Shown here: positions 1 through 9,001 of the stretch, one piece after another
Position numbering within the stretch: the first letter of the stretch is position 1
Layout: every line of letters starts with the position of its first letter
Source of the DNA: Intoshia linei
Lineage: Eukaryota; Orthonectida; Rhopaluridae
NCBI GenBank assembly: GCA_001642005.1
Contig: LWCA01000321.1
Span: 4,403-32,689 of the forward strand
DNA: 28,287 nt
Direction: 5' to 3'
Notes under the pieces: model-generated
Seen by the model: the letters and a program-made list of their open reading frames with translations, nothing else
What the model was told of the DNA's origin: nothing
The model's database searches: none
Made by a program: the position numbers and the translations under genes

Positions 1-84
1 TTGAAAATGTGTAGACGTTCAATGCACATTTTTTTTGAAATTGTAGGATCAATATTTACTTTAATCGAATATTTGAAAAATATT

Positions 85-600
85 GGTTGATAATATATTA
101 AAAATTATTTTTCATCGGGAACGCGTAGATTTTTGGGGTTAAAATTTTGTATTTATATCAACTGGAATAAGCTCTATCAGAATAATTTTTTTTTTTTAAT
201 TTTCGGACCGTTAATTATTTCACATTTTTTGTTTCAATAAAATATTTCGGACAAAAAAATATAAATACTAAAATCCTTTTTTGACCGTGAAGTCGTCACT
301 TATTCGATTTGAAATTTTTTGTGTGTGTTAACACGATACAACTGTACCACCTGTACATTTTTTTAAGTATATGGCTTTTTTCATTAAAAAAAGATTGGTA
401 ATATGAGGTTTTGGTCCTGAAGATATAATCTTTTAAATTTAAATTTATGATAATTTTTATCATTTTAAAATCCGTATCAGTGTATATATTTTTTAATCCA
501 AAAAAATTGAGCTAGAAACAAATTTAAAAAAATAAACTGTATAACTAAACATGGAGAACAATATTATAAAGTCTCTACCACGTTTTATAACGAATATTTT
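85..600 (+). repeat. Dispersed repeat, copy A
   Basis: Non-coding stretch that recurs, diverged, at 5165-5700 in the same orientation. Shared landmarks in order are GGGTTAAAATTTTGTAT, AACTGGAATAA, TTTTTTGACCGTGAAG and GAAATTTTTTGTGTGTGTTAA. The 3' part (about 500-590, including TATAACTAAACATGGAGAAC) also matches the reverse complement of 21300-21430. The phrase TTTTGAC(C) plus TGAAG occurs more than once inside a copy, so the element seems to be built from related sub-units of roughly 100-140 bp. No terminal structure is certain at this copy. Confidence 0.7.
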
Positions 601-1061
601 TATAACGCTGTGGTGAAAAATGTTAGAAATCACTTATATACAGTATAGCTCATTATCAATTTTTAGTTGGACACACATATAATTTGCTGGGTCCACAAAT
701 GCGCCAGGGCGCACCGTTTGAAAATATGGTTTTACAGAAATATCATAATTACCAGTGGTAATTTACCACATTACCCATCACTAATTTAATGTTTTTACTT
801 AATAATTATCAACTTCTTAGATTGATGAAATAATTGCGTAATTTTTTTTAATGTTGCGGTCCGCGAAATTTGCAAAATGTATTTGTTGACCCTGACTTGC
901 CATGTATTTGAACCACCATGGCATAGATAATAATCAATACTTTTACAATATTTTGTATAATTATTTTATAATCCAGCTTTAATAGTTTTAAGTTAAATTT
1001 TCGAAAAAAGGGACTATCAATTAATATTTATTATATATTTATGCTTATCAATTTAAAATTA
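601..1061. other. No gene seen; possible transposon debris
   Basis: AT-rich DNA with frequent stops in all frames. It contains a small GC-rich palindromic patch (GCGCCAGGGCGC near 700) and phrases such as TTGCGGTCCGCG (about 855) that recall hAT-type ends. No reading frame or boundary can be supported. Confidence 0.4.
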
Positions 1062-1450
1062 TCAATACATACTTTGATTCTGTTTATCTATTTTTTCTTG
1101 AGCATAACTGTAATTCCTTTCCATTTCCTTGACTTGGTCAACCCTGCTCGAAAGTGAATTTGTAATAAAAGAAAGATTTGAGTTTGGATCGTTTCTTTTA
1201 AGTAAATTCAACATATTACTAGTTCTTATTGTATCCACTCCAGCCATCCTATGGTTAATTTTAGACCGCATTGCAAAAGGATTCGAAGTATAATTTGGCG
1301 GTTGGTGGGTTAATCTTGGCTTACCCGCAAATCTCTATATTGAAAATATCAGTATTTACATGTTAAATTAACAATCATGGTGCATAAAATATATAATGTA
1401 AAATTATATACCGGATTATAGGAATATCCACGGGGTTGATAATTAGAATT
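1062..1450 (-). CDS. 3' end of an unrecognised gene (two last exons)
   Basis: The last exon is 1334-1062, ending in TGA. It is preceded by a 77-nt GT-AG intron (1411-1335) and a 39-nt exon at 1450-1412. The phase-0 join gives a continuous 103-residue C-terminus. The first part is rich in Asn, Tyr and Pro (NSNYQPRGYSYNP, then FAGKPRLTHQPPNY). It is followed by a more ordered segment, NPFAMRSKINHRMAGVDTIR, and a polar helical tail with VDQVKEMERNYSYAQEKIDK. The tidy splice sites and low-complexity-to-helix layout look like a real protein. I do not recognise the family and assign no function. Upstream exons should lie on the minus strand beyond 1452, but I could not fix them, so the start is missing from this entry. 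Confidence 0.5.
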
Positions 1451-1452
1451 CT

Positions 1453-2622
1453 AAATAAAACAAAATCAATATTATTGAAACAAATAAATACAACTGTAGT
1501 ATACATTAATCAATAATATAGATATGTAATTATACTTCCGTATCTAAATAATAAAATGTTTAAATTTACCGCTACAAATAAAAATTAGTATAATAAAATA
1601 AATACTATAAACTAATAGTAGTTAATCAAAGAAATTAACTAATTTATAATATTACGCTTTTTAAATTGATAATTATATGGATTTATTCTGAACTATATCA
1701 ATACGTATAATCATATGAGGTGTAAAAATTATTTCTACTGATAAACGTTTTTCAATTTTCATAATTTACATTAACATTAATATAATGATGATGGTGAGTA
1801 GTTTCAATTTACCCAATTTTTAACGATATTATGGACCCAAGATTAATAGAAACCACAAAAATATTGTTAAAAAATAAATGTTATGATTAATTAACAAAAT
1901 CGATGATTATGTAGCTGTAAGATGTATTGCTGAAATGATTGTCGCTCAACTAAATGTTTTCCACGATTTACAAATCTTAATTTAAATATAAACAGCTTTA
2001 AATGATGTAAAATAAATATAAACCAATATCAACATTAAAAAACACACAAGTGTTATACAAACAATATAATTTCTACTAGTTTTGAAAATTATTAAGAGCA
2101 AATTTTAATACAAAAAAGTAAAGTAAAAATTGTTTTGAGAAGCCAAAATAATTGTTAATAAAAAATAAAATATACTTTTTTTCCAAAAATTTTTATTTTA
2201 TTTTTTAATAACCTTTTAGCGTTTCATCAAGACTAAAACAGGTTTTTATAATATATACGTTTCGCAATGGGCGTCATTATGCTTGTTATAACCTAAAATA
2301 TTAAAAAAAGTTAAGACCGTTTTTATGTACATTGTCCTTGACCTCAAAAAAACTTAATCTAGAAAGAATATTTAAAAATTATTATGAAACTTATTAAAAA
2401 TAATCTATAAATTGTAAGAATTAGATCACATAAAAACGAGGTAGAAAAAGATGACTCAGAGTTTCCGAGTTGAATATGATTTTACGATTTACAAATATAA
2501 ATATGATTAATTTGCTCCTAAATGTCGTAAATGGGAAAGGTTTTTTCACATTCGACCTGTAATTTTAATTTTAGAACCAGATTAATACGCACAAAATGTG
2601 AATTTTGAAATTATGATAAAAA
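1453..2622. other. Unresolved stretch; may hold upstream exons of the 1062-1450 gene
   Basis: About 1.2 kb of very AT-rich DNA. Several short minus-strand open stretches end at plausible GT or AG dinucleotides, for example around 2340-2215. The chains I tried needed 25-26 nt introns or broke frame, so none is reported as a gene. No transposon ends or RNA genes are visible. Confidence 0.4.
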
Positions 2623-3045
2623 TTAATTGTCATGTGCAGTAAAATCAAAAAAATTACATTGATTCCGAACATTCAACTGTTGACCTGATAATAAATATAA
2701 ATAAAGAATAAAATAACAAAAAACCAGATTTCTGATTTGCAAGTTCCTTTTGTCTAATCTGATGGTTGCGTTTAACACTTCTCAAACGCTCCATATTGAG
2801 TGTGTAAGCTTCACCGTGTTTTTCACTAAATTTTTTAAATTAATATATAATAAACAATAACCTATCTTCGTGGTCATTAGAACGAGACCTGGACCTAGAT
2901 GTAGAATTATTGGACGAGCTGTCCTAAAATTAAAATAATTAGAAAAAAAGTAATAAAAGCTGACAATTAGAAAAATAATAAATTTAATTACTAATCTATT
3001 GTTTCGCTTTTTTTGTCTTCTACGTTTTTTCGATTTTTTACTCAT
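2623..3045 (-). CDS. Small lysine/RS-rich protein (92 aa), probably nuclear
   Basis: Four exons (3045-2992, 2923-2862, 2825-2725, 2684-2623) with introns of 68, 36 and 40 nt keep one frame and end in TAA, giving 92 residues. The N-terminus MSKKSKKRRRQKKRNNRL is strongly basic, like a nuclear or nucleolar localisation signal. It is followed by a short SR tract (SSNNSTSRSRSRSNDHED) and a helical part with EKHGEAYTLNMERLR and IRQKELANQKSG. SR tracts are typical of splicing-associated proteins, so a role in RNA processing is a reasonable guess, but no family is recognised. It is divergent to PIP4K2, with 193 bp between start codons. The third intron uses a weak donor (GTTTTTTG), so the last 21 residues are the least certain part. 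Confidence 0.6.
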
Positions 3046-3238
3046 TGAAATTTGAATCTGTCAATCTATAATTAGGAAATTAATCGTATCTTGGTAATAA
3101 AGAATATAAAGTTTATCTCGTTTAGTCTAGTAAATTATTGATTTTATATCTTGTATATACCAAGAATGCGTTAAACATGCTAAAATTATATCATCTAGTA
3201 TAAATTTAACCATTTGCAAGTAAAGATTTAAAAGCAGA
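3046..3238. promoter_or_regulatory. Shared divergent upstream region, RS-rich gene / PIP4K2
   Basis: These 193 bp lie between two divergent start codons and must carry both promoters and both 5' leaders. The stretch is AT-rich with no obvious TATA-type pair or repeated operator. Assignment is by position only. Confidence 0.4.
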
Positions 3239-6200
3239 ATGCCCAAAAAACCTTTAAAAATAATTACTCAAAAAGTTAAAGTATTCCGAAGAAATAATCC
3301 AATTATTAGTATTTTAATGTGGGGGATTAATTATTCTGTAATTGTCATTGTATTATGAGAAATGAATAATATTTAGATGTCCGAATTGAGTCAAGCTACC
3401 ATACCTGCTGTACTTTTACCAGAATATTTCAAAGCCTATCTCAAAGTCAAAGTTGAAAATTGTGGATTCAACAAGTTTTTTTAAATTAATTTGATTGATA
3501 AATTTTAGAGATAAACTACCTAGCAATTATAAATTTAAAGAATACTTTCCCATGGTCTTTCGTGATCTTCGAGAACGATTTAATATTGACGATGAAGACT
3601 ATTGTGTAATTGATTTTTTATGAAGGGACATTAATTTATATTGATCTTAGACTTCTATGACGAAATATGATCCACAAGCAACGAAGGATATGGGCAGGAG
3701 TGGTTCCAAACTTTATAGATCATATGATCTCAAATATTTTGTAAAGACAATCAGTAAAGACGAAGTATCTGTTTTACACAAGTTCATTCCTCACTATCAC
3801 CACGTATTGAAAATCTTTAAAAAGTATACGTTGATATTTAGTATTTGGTCAAAAATCAATGTGAAACACTTTTGTGTAAATACGTCGGATTGTACAGAAT
3901 TACTGTTAATCAAGGCGAAACCTATATTCTTGTACAAAAATCTTGCTTTCCACCAATATATCCTATACATAAAAAATACGATTTAAAGGTATTTTTAGAA
4001 TATATTGACCTGAATTTAATTATTGGAAAATTATTTTTATCACATTCAACCAAATTTTCTGTCAGGTCATATTTAATTTTTAACGAATTTTCTCATTAGG
4101 CTTAGCATACTTAGCCAAATTAAATATTTGATTTGTATATCTCTGATCTCTGTCAAACTAAATATTGATATCTTTTAAAATAATTATAATTGCATACTAT
4201 TACATGTGCAGAGATACTATTTTGATGAACAGCTACAGTGTTACACGTATAAATTGTGTCATTGATTTTTGTAGCATAAATGTTAATATTGTATATTATA
4301 AGTATATACATTTTACCAAGTTATTGAAAGGAGAATTAATTGCATATTGTTGACGTATCATGGGATTTTAACTTTTTTTTGATGAATTAAATTAAATTAC
4401 GCATGTGATTTTTTTCATTAAAAAATAATCATAGCATATTCAAAATATTATTACGATTCTGATAATTAATCAAAAATAATATTAATTAACTAGATTGACT
4501 GTGATATACTTGTTTCAAAATGATATTTAATGAAATTAAAAATTTAACTTCGCAAGATGCAAGTTTAACACATATATATTTTTAATTTTACAATTAAGTT
4601 AATTAAAATGTATCTTTTATTATATAATTAGGTATTATTAATGAAATCTTTTTCTATAATATTTAAGCATTCATTTATTTTTTGAGATAAGTGTGGTTTT
4701 TTAGTAAAGATTGTTTAAGAAAGCTAATCGATTCAAACAATCTTTTATGTCAAAGGTATCAGTAAAATCACTATTTGACTGATAGGATTCAATAGTTTCA
4801 TTAATGATATCTTCTTCGCTTAATTGATTGTTTCTTGTGGTTAAATTTTCATCAGAGCGAGAATATTCGTCAAAATCAATGTCCACTTCATAAAAACTTG
4901 AAAGTTATTCCATTCTGTAATATCAGGTAAAACAATTTCCTTATTCAAATTACTGTTTTCTAATTAAAAATCTTTGCTTTACTGAAACAATCAAAAATTG
5001 TTTCAGTTTTCACCCTTCGCCAAGCCTATTTAACTTAATTTAACTTAGCGGGACACGTTTTATAGTATAATGTTATTGAATATAACTTTAACTTGGCGAA
5101 AATTAGACTTTTGAATTGCTATGAAAATTGTTATAAATTTCTAAAAAGCGTGATTGCTTGTAATAAGCGCGATAGCGCTGTATATTAAAAGTTATTTTTC
5201 ACCGGGAATGTGTAGATTTCTGGGGTTGAAATTTTGTATCTATATTAACTGGAATAAACTGTATCAGATTAATCTTTCTTTTTTTTAATTGTAGGACCTA
5301 ATTAATTATTTGAAATTTTTTGTTTTCATAACAGTTTCGAATTAATAAAATTAATACTAAAGTGCTTTTTTGACCATGAAGGCGTCACTTTGTCAGATTG
5401 AAATTTTTTGTGTGTGTTAACTCGATATAACTATATCATTTATATTTTTTTAAAATTCTAGGGTTGTTTTCATTTTTTAAAAAAAGGTAATCTGGAGTTT
5501 TGATCGTGAAAATTATCATAATGTTGATAAAATTAAAATCTTTGTCAGATTGTGCATTTTTTATAATTCTAGGACGAGTTTGAATTTAAAAAAAAGAAGA
5601 CAATTGGGGTTTTTGACCTTGAAGGACTCAATTTCTGAAAATCAAATTTGCGATAAAATAACTCGAAAAACTGTAATAGAAATATGAAATTTTTAAAACT
5701 CGACTTCTTACTTTCCTAAATAAACTAACAGACATTTTAAATTACTTTATAAGTAAGGATTTGTATTACTACCATTATTTAATGTCGATCTAAATTTTTA
5801 CAAAATTGAAGATGAGGGTGTTTAATTTTTTTATAAAAAATTGTTTTAAACTAAAGTTTACTGAATTGTGAAATATTAAAAAGTACTTAGTTGTACTATA
5901 GTGAGCTAATAATAATATTTAATTCGAAATTAAGGGTTCAACTGTATCTCGTCAAGCTACCACGAAAGAACGTAAAAAAGAATTGCCTACATTGAAAGAC
6001 AACGACTTTATGAATGAACTAACATATATTGATGTAGATGTTGAATCAAGAGAAATTTTATTGGAAAAACTAAAATCAGATGTTGAGGTTGATATAATGT
6101 TTGATTATAACTATACGAATTTTAGTTTTTGCGCATGCAATCAGTTATGGATTATAGTTTAATAATTGGAGTTCACGATTTAGACGCAGTCATAAATTCT

Positions 6201-6668
6201 GACGTAGAAAATGATGAAGAGTGTCAGTATCCTACTATGACAAACTCTGAAAGTGATAGAATGTCAAAAATAACGCAAAAATCTACAGATTCTGATGACA
6301 ATGTCGACTTGGTCAATGTCTATGAAGCTGATCAGGTTATAATTGAGGCAGTAAATATTGAATCGATTGCTTCAGATAATAATAGGGGTTTTTATGTGTT
6401 AAAAAGTAAAGATACAAGTACAATGTAAATATTGCAATTTTAGGTACATCGGCTAACCATATTTATATCGTAGGAATAATAGATTTCAATACTACATATG
6501 GAATGAAGGTAAATCTGATAAAATAACACGAATTAATGTCTATAATAGAAACGTACGGCTCATTCTGCTAAAACTCTCAAACATGGTGCAGATGCTGAAA
6601 TTTCAACTGTTAACCCAGATCAATATGCAAAAAGATTTATCAACTTTATATCTAAATCTATTCGATAA
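3239..6668 (+). CDS. PIP4K2: Phosphatidylinositol-5-phosphate 4-kinase (type II PIP kinase)
   Basis: Phosphorylates PI5P at position 4 to give PI(4,5)P2, acting at endomembranes and the nucleus. Nine exons (3239-3337, 3377-3474, 3509-3605, 3651-3803, 3842-3988, 5935-6087, 6126-6405, 6444-6508, 6549-6668) give 403 aa, the usual family length. N-terminal landmarks are [20 protein letters not shown] and [18 protein letters not shown]. The nucleotide-binding part has GRSGSKLY and VKTIS. KYDLKGS lies at about 196-200, [11 protein letters not shown] at 257-267 and the metal-site Asp in GIID at 356. The activation loop reads [12 protein letters not shown], with Ala where type I enzymes have Glu, which marks type II. 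The acidic insert at about 270-325 is variable in the family. Introns are 34-45 nt except intron 5 (1946 nt), which carries repeats and a transposase scrap. Confidence 0.96.
4690..4920 (-). mobile_element. Possible pogo/Tigger-type transposase tail remnant in PIP4K2 intron 5
   Basis: A minus-strand open stretch of 61 codons ends at 4701. It is acidic, with [26 protein letters not shown] and DIKDCLNRL. Upstream, ITEWNNF is out of frame. Acidic tails with an 'E-D-I' motif and a closing helix are common downstream of the DDE domain in pogo/Tigger transposases. No catalytic domain is left nearby. The family call is inference from composition; it may equally be the end of an unrelated gene. Confidence 0.3.
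4981..5100. repeat. Hairpin and flanking inverted repeat in PIP4K2 intron 5
   Basis: ACTGAAACAAT (4981-4991) and ATTGTTTCAGT (4997-5007) form a perfect 11-bp stem with a 5-nt loop. Immediately after it, TTCGCCAAG (5016-5024) pairs with CTTGGCGAA (5092-5100) around a 67-nt centre. Both resemble transposon-end structures and sit beside the transposase scrap. Confidence 0.65.
5165..5700 (+). repeat. Dispersed repeat, copy B (in PIP4K2 intron 5)
   Basis: Direct-orientation relative of copy A, sharing the same landmark order (GGGTTGAAATTTTGTAT, AACTGGAATAAACTGTATCAG, TTTTTTGACCATGAAGG, GAAATTTTTTGTGTGTGTTAA). It shows the internal reiteration best: TTTTTGACC...GAAGG...GATTGAAA and GGTTTTTGACCTTGAAGGAC...GAAAATCAAA occur about 250 bp apart. 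Its left edge has a small palindrome, AGCGCGATAGCGCT (about 5166-5179). Confidence 0.7.
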
Positions 6669-6788
6669 CAAGTTCTATACTTTAAAAATATTTATGAATC
6701 AACTGAATTTTAATCAACTCTCGAATGTATCTAATTGTTCTTATAAATAAAATAATCAATAACTTTACTATGTTTAATTAATGGTAAA

Positions 6789-7592
6789 TTAATCCATTCT
6801 TTGTTTCAGTTGACGAGTAATGACCTTATCGGGAGTTCTAATTAAATTTATTAAATATATTCAAGAATAAGATACATAATATAGACTTCGCAACCCCAAC
6901 CAGATATAGCATCTCGATCAGAAGCCATCAATATGCATTGTGAAATTGTTTCAAAGAGTTGTTCAGGATTCTAAGAATTATACATTATAAACGGCCATTT
7001 TACCATATTTTCACGAAATGTACTTTCGCACGCACCGTATAATTGATCTTCACAGGTTCCACTAACCAGAAAATTATTGGTAGACATTTTGCATCCAATT
7101 AAATCGGTTGATCCTATGTACGGTTCAAAAGTGTCTGGTTTAAGACCTGCGACAACTGGTTCGATAAAATATGGACCAAACCTTAAATTATAAGTAATAA
7201 TAGCGGATTTTGTACCTTCTCTCGTAAAGCAAGTTTGATAACATTGTTAGAGTTACATCTGGTGGTACATATCGGTCTTCGCGGTATTCGTACATGTTTA
7301 CACGATATTTAAGCCTTTGCGATCTAAATAAAATTAAATATCAATTAAAGTTTTTTAAAATACACAGTTTGTACATCTGTAGCTAAACCAGCAAATCCAA
7401 CATATACGTGGGGTGAAAATTCATATATTTTTTTAAAGTCCATTGAGATGGTCGCTAAATTTATCCCTAAGCGTTTGTCTGATGCAATTGCAACACATCT
7501 GTCTCCACACATGGCCACCATTGCGCTTCCATTATATTCTAGGGCACTCTAATTAAAATGTTTATATTGGTTGACTAAAAAATTCTTACCAT
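6789..7592 (-). CDS. PSMB3: 20S proteasome subunit beta type-3
   Basis: Non-catalytic beta-ring subunit of the 20S proteasome. Six exons (7592-7590, 7548-7364, 7323-7216, 7181-7004, 6970-6876, 6837-6789) give exactly 205 aa, matching animal PSMB3. Landmarks in order are EYNGSAMVAMCGDRCVAIAS near the N-terminus, VGFAGLATDVQTV, NLLYERRFGPYF, EPVVAGLKP, DLIGCKMSTNNFLVSGTC, and LFETISQC plus SDRDAISGWG near the end. As in the family, there is no propeptide or catalytic Thr1. The first coding exon is only the ATG, split from the rest by a 41-nt intron; frame and homology both require it because exon 2 has no N-terminal Met. The other introns are 33-40 nt. It is convergent with PIP4K2 (120 bp between stops) and divergent from CIAO1. 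Confidence 0.97.
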
Positions 7593-7621
7593 TTACGATA
7601 ATATGTTCAACTTTATTTTAA
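7593..7621. promoter_or_regulatory. 29-bp divergent gap between PSMB3 and CIAO1 start codons
   Basis: Only 29 bp separate the two divergent ATGs. Unless leaders are extremely short or supplied in trans, the two transcripts must overlap or initiate inside each other's coding region. No recognisable core promoter element is visible. Confidence 0.6.
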
Positions 7622-8983
7622 ATGAAAAATGTTTCTGTGATATGCGACATTCGACTTCATAAAGGACTTTGTTGGTGTGTGGCATGGCATCATAGTGGTA
7701 AAGTACTAGCTTCTTCAGGACAAGACACTATCGTTTATTTGTATTCTTTTGAAGGTGCTTATACGCTTTATTTTTTATAAATTTCAATTGTCATTACAGA
7801 CGAAAAAATACAATTGATAAGGAAACTAACAAAGGATGAATTTACTAGAACGGTCAGGTGCGTTAATTTTTCACCAGATGGTTCTTTATTATCAGCAACC
7901 AGTTTTGATGGCCAAACAGCGATTTGGAAAAATTTTGATAATGTTAGTATCGTGACGGGAAGCGGGAAAGAATGCAAAGGCGGTTCATGGTCTCAAACTG
8001 GTGACTATATGGCTACTTGTGAAAAAGATAAAAACGTCTGGATTTGGGATGGTTTATTTTTAATAATTACCATTTCATTGTTTAGTTATTGACGACGAAA
8101 TTGAATATAATTGTGTTATAAATGATCATAAAGACGACGTAAAAACGGTTGAATGGATACCAAACAATGATGTATGTTAAAAAATTGAATGATTTCAACA
8201 ATTTTAAGGTATTAGTTTCTGCCGGTAGTGATAAATCCATCAGAATGTATTGTAATTCAAACGATGACTGGGAAATTGTTTCGTTGATTGAGGGTATTTA
8301 TTTTTTTATAATGTAGTTTTATTTATTTCAATTAGATGCTCACGATTCAATAGTTTGGTCATTGTGTTTTGACAAAAGTGGGAAAAACATGATATCTGTT
8401 GGTCAGGATGGTTATTTAAAAATTTGGACAGGTGGACACCATGTTTAAAATGTTTAATATTTGAAATCTAGCCAACTGTTCACTAGAAAATTGGACTAAT
8501 CATTATAAATTCAATTTTAATTGTCCCGTTTATTCAGTTTCTCTGTATGTGATTTATTTCTTAAAATGTGCATTATTGTAGAGTTTCACCCAGCAGAATT
8601 ATTTTGAATGTTAATTTATTAACCTTTTGGTGACCTGTTTCATATTTATGCAAATTGCTTTAATACTTGTGACATTTTATATTAGGGATGCCAGCAATAA
8701 TAAATTGGTTGTAGCTCTAGGGCCCTATGGAATATCAATTTTGGAAACAGCCCTTGAAAAAATCGATGCAAATATTGAAATCGATAGCGACACTGGATGT
8801 TTTTCTGAAACCACTCCAGACTACCTCTTAAAATTGAAAAATATAATTTTGGAAAGTAGAATAGATAGCAAAGATTGTCATAAATTAATGGGAATAAATT
8901 GTGTTAAATTCCATCCAATAATACAATCCATTTTTGCTACAGCTGGGGATGACGGAAGAGTTGTAATTATGAAATGTAAATAA
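7622..8983 (+). CDS. CIAO1: Cytosolic Fe-S assembly targeting factor CIAO1 (seven-blade WD40)
   Basis: CIAO1 works with MMS19 and CIAO2B to hand Fe-S clusters to cytosolic and nuclear apoproteins. Seven exons (7622-7754, 7800-8051, 8086-8171, 8209-8293, 8336-8431, 8472-8544, 8686-8983) give 340 aa, close to the usual 339. WD-type blades are visible in order: CWCVAWHHSGKVLASSGQDT, VRCVNFSPDGSLLSATSFDG ending AIWK, then a blade ending NVWIWD, VLVSAGSDKSIRMY, VWSLCFDKSGKNM ending LKIW, a weak sixth blade around VYSVSLDASNNKLVVALG, and INCVKFHPIIQSIFATAGDD. An acidic insert before the last blade matches the position of the family's loop. Introns are 34-45 nt except the sixth (141 nt). The stop lies 18 bp from the stop of the convergent DENND1-like gene. 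Confidence 0.96.
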
Positions 8984-9001
8984 AATATTTATTTTAAATT
9001 T

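Noticed and set aside
2215..2390. Minus-strand exon chain reading FFEVKDNVHKNGYNKHNDAH and further.
   Set aside because: It requires two introns of 25 and 26 nt, shorter than any supported intron here, and then breaks frame.
6406..6443. A 19-nt intron in PIP4K2 beginning at the GT near 6425.
   Set aside because: It breaks the frame. Starting the intron at 6406 gives 38 nt and restores the conserved sequence YVLK followed by [14 protein letters not shown].
7768..7977. Minus-strand frame of 69 codons.
   Set aside because: It is the antisense shadow of CIAO1 exon 2.
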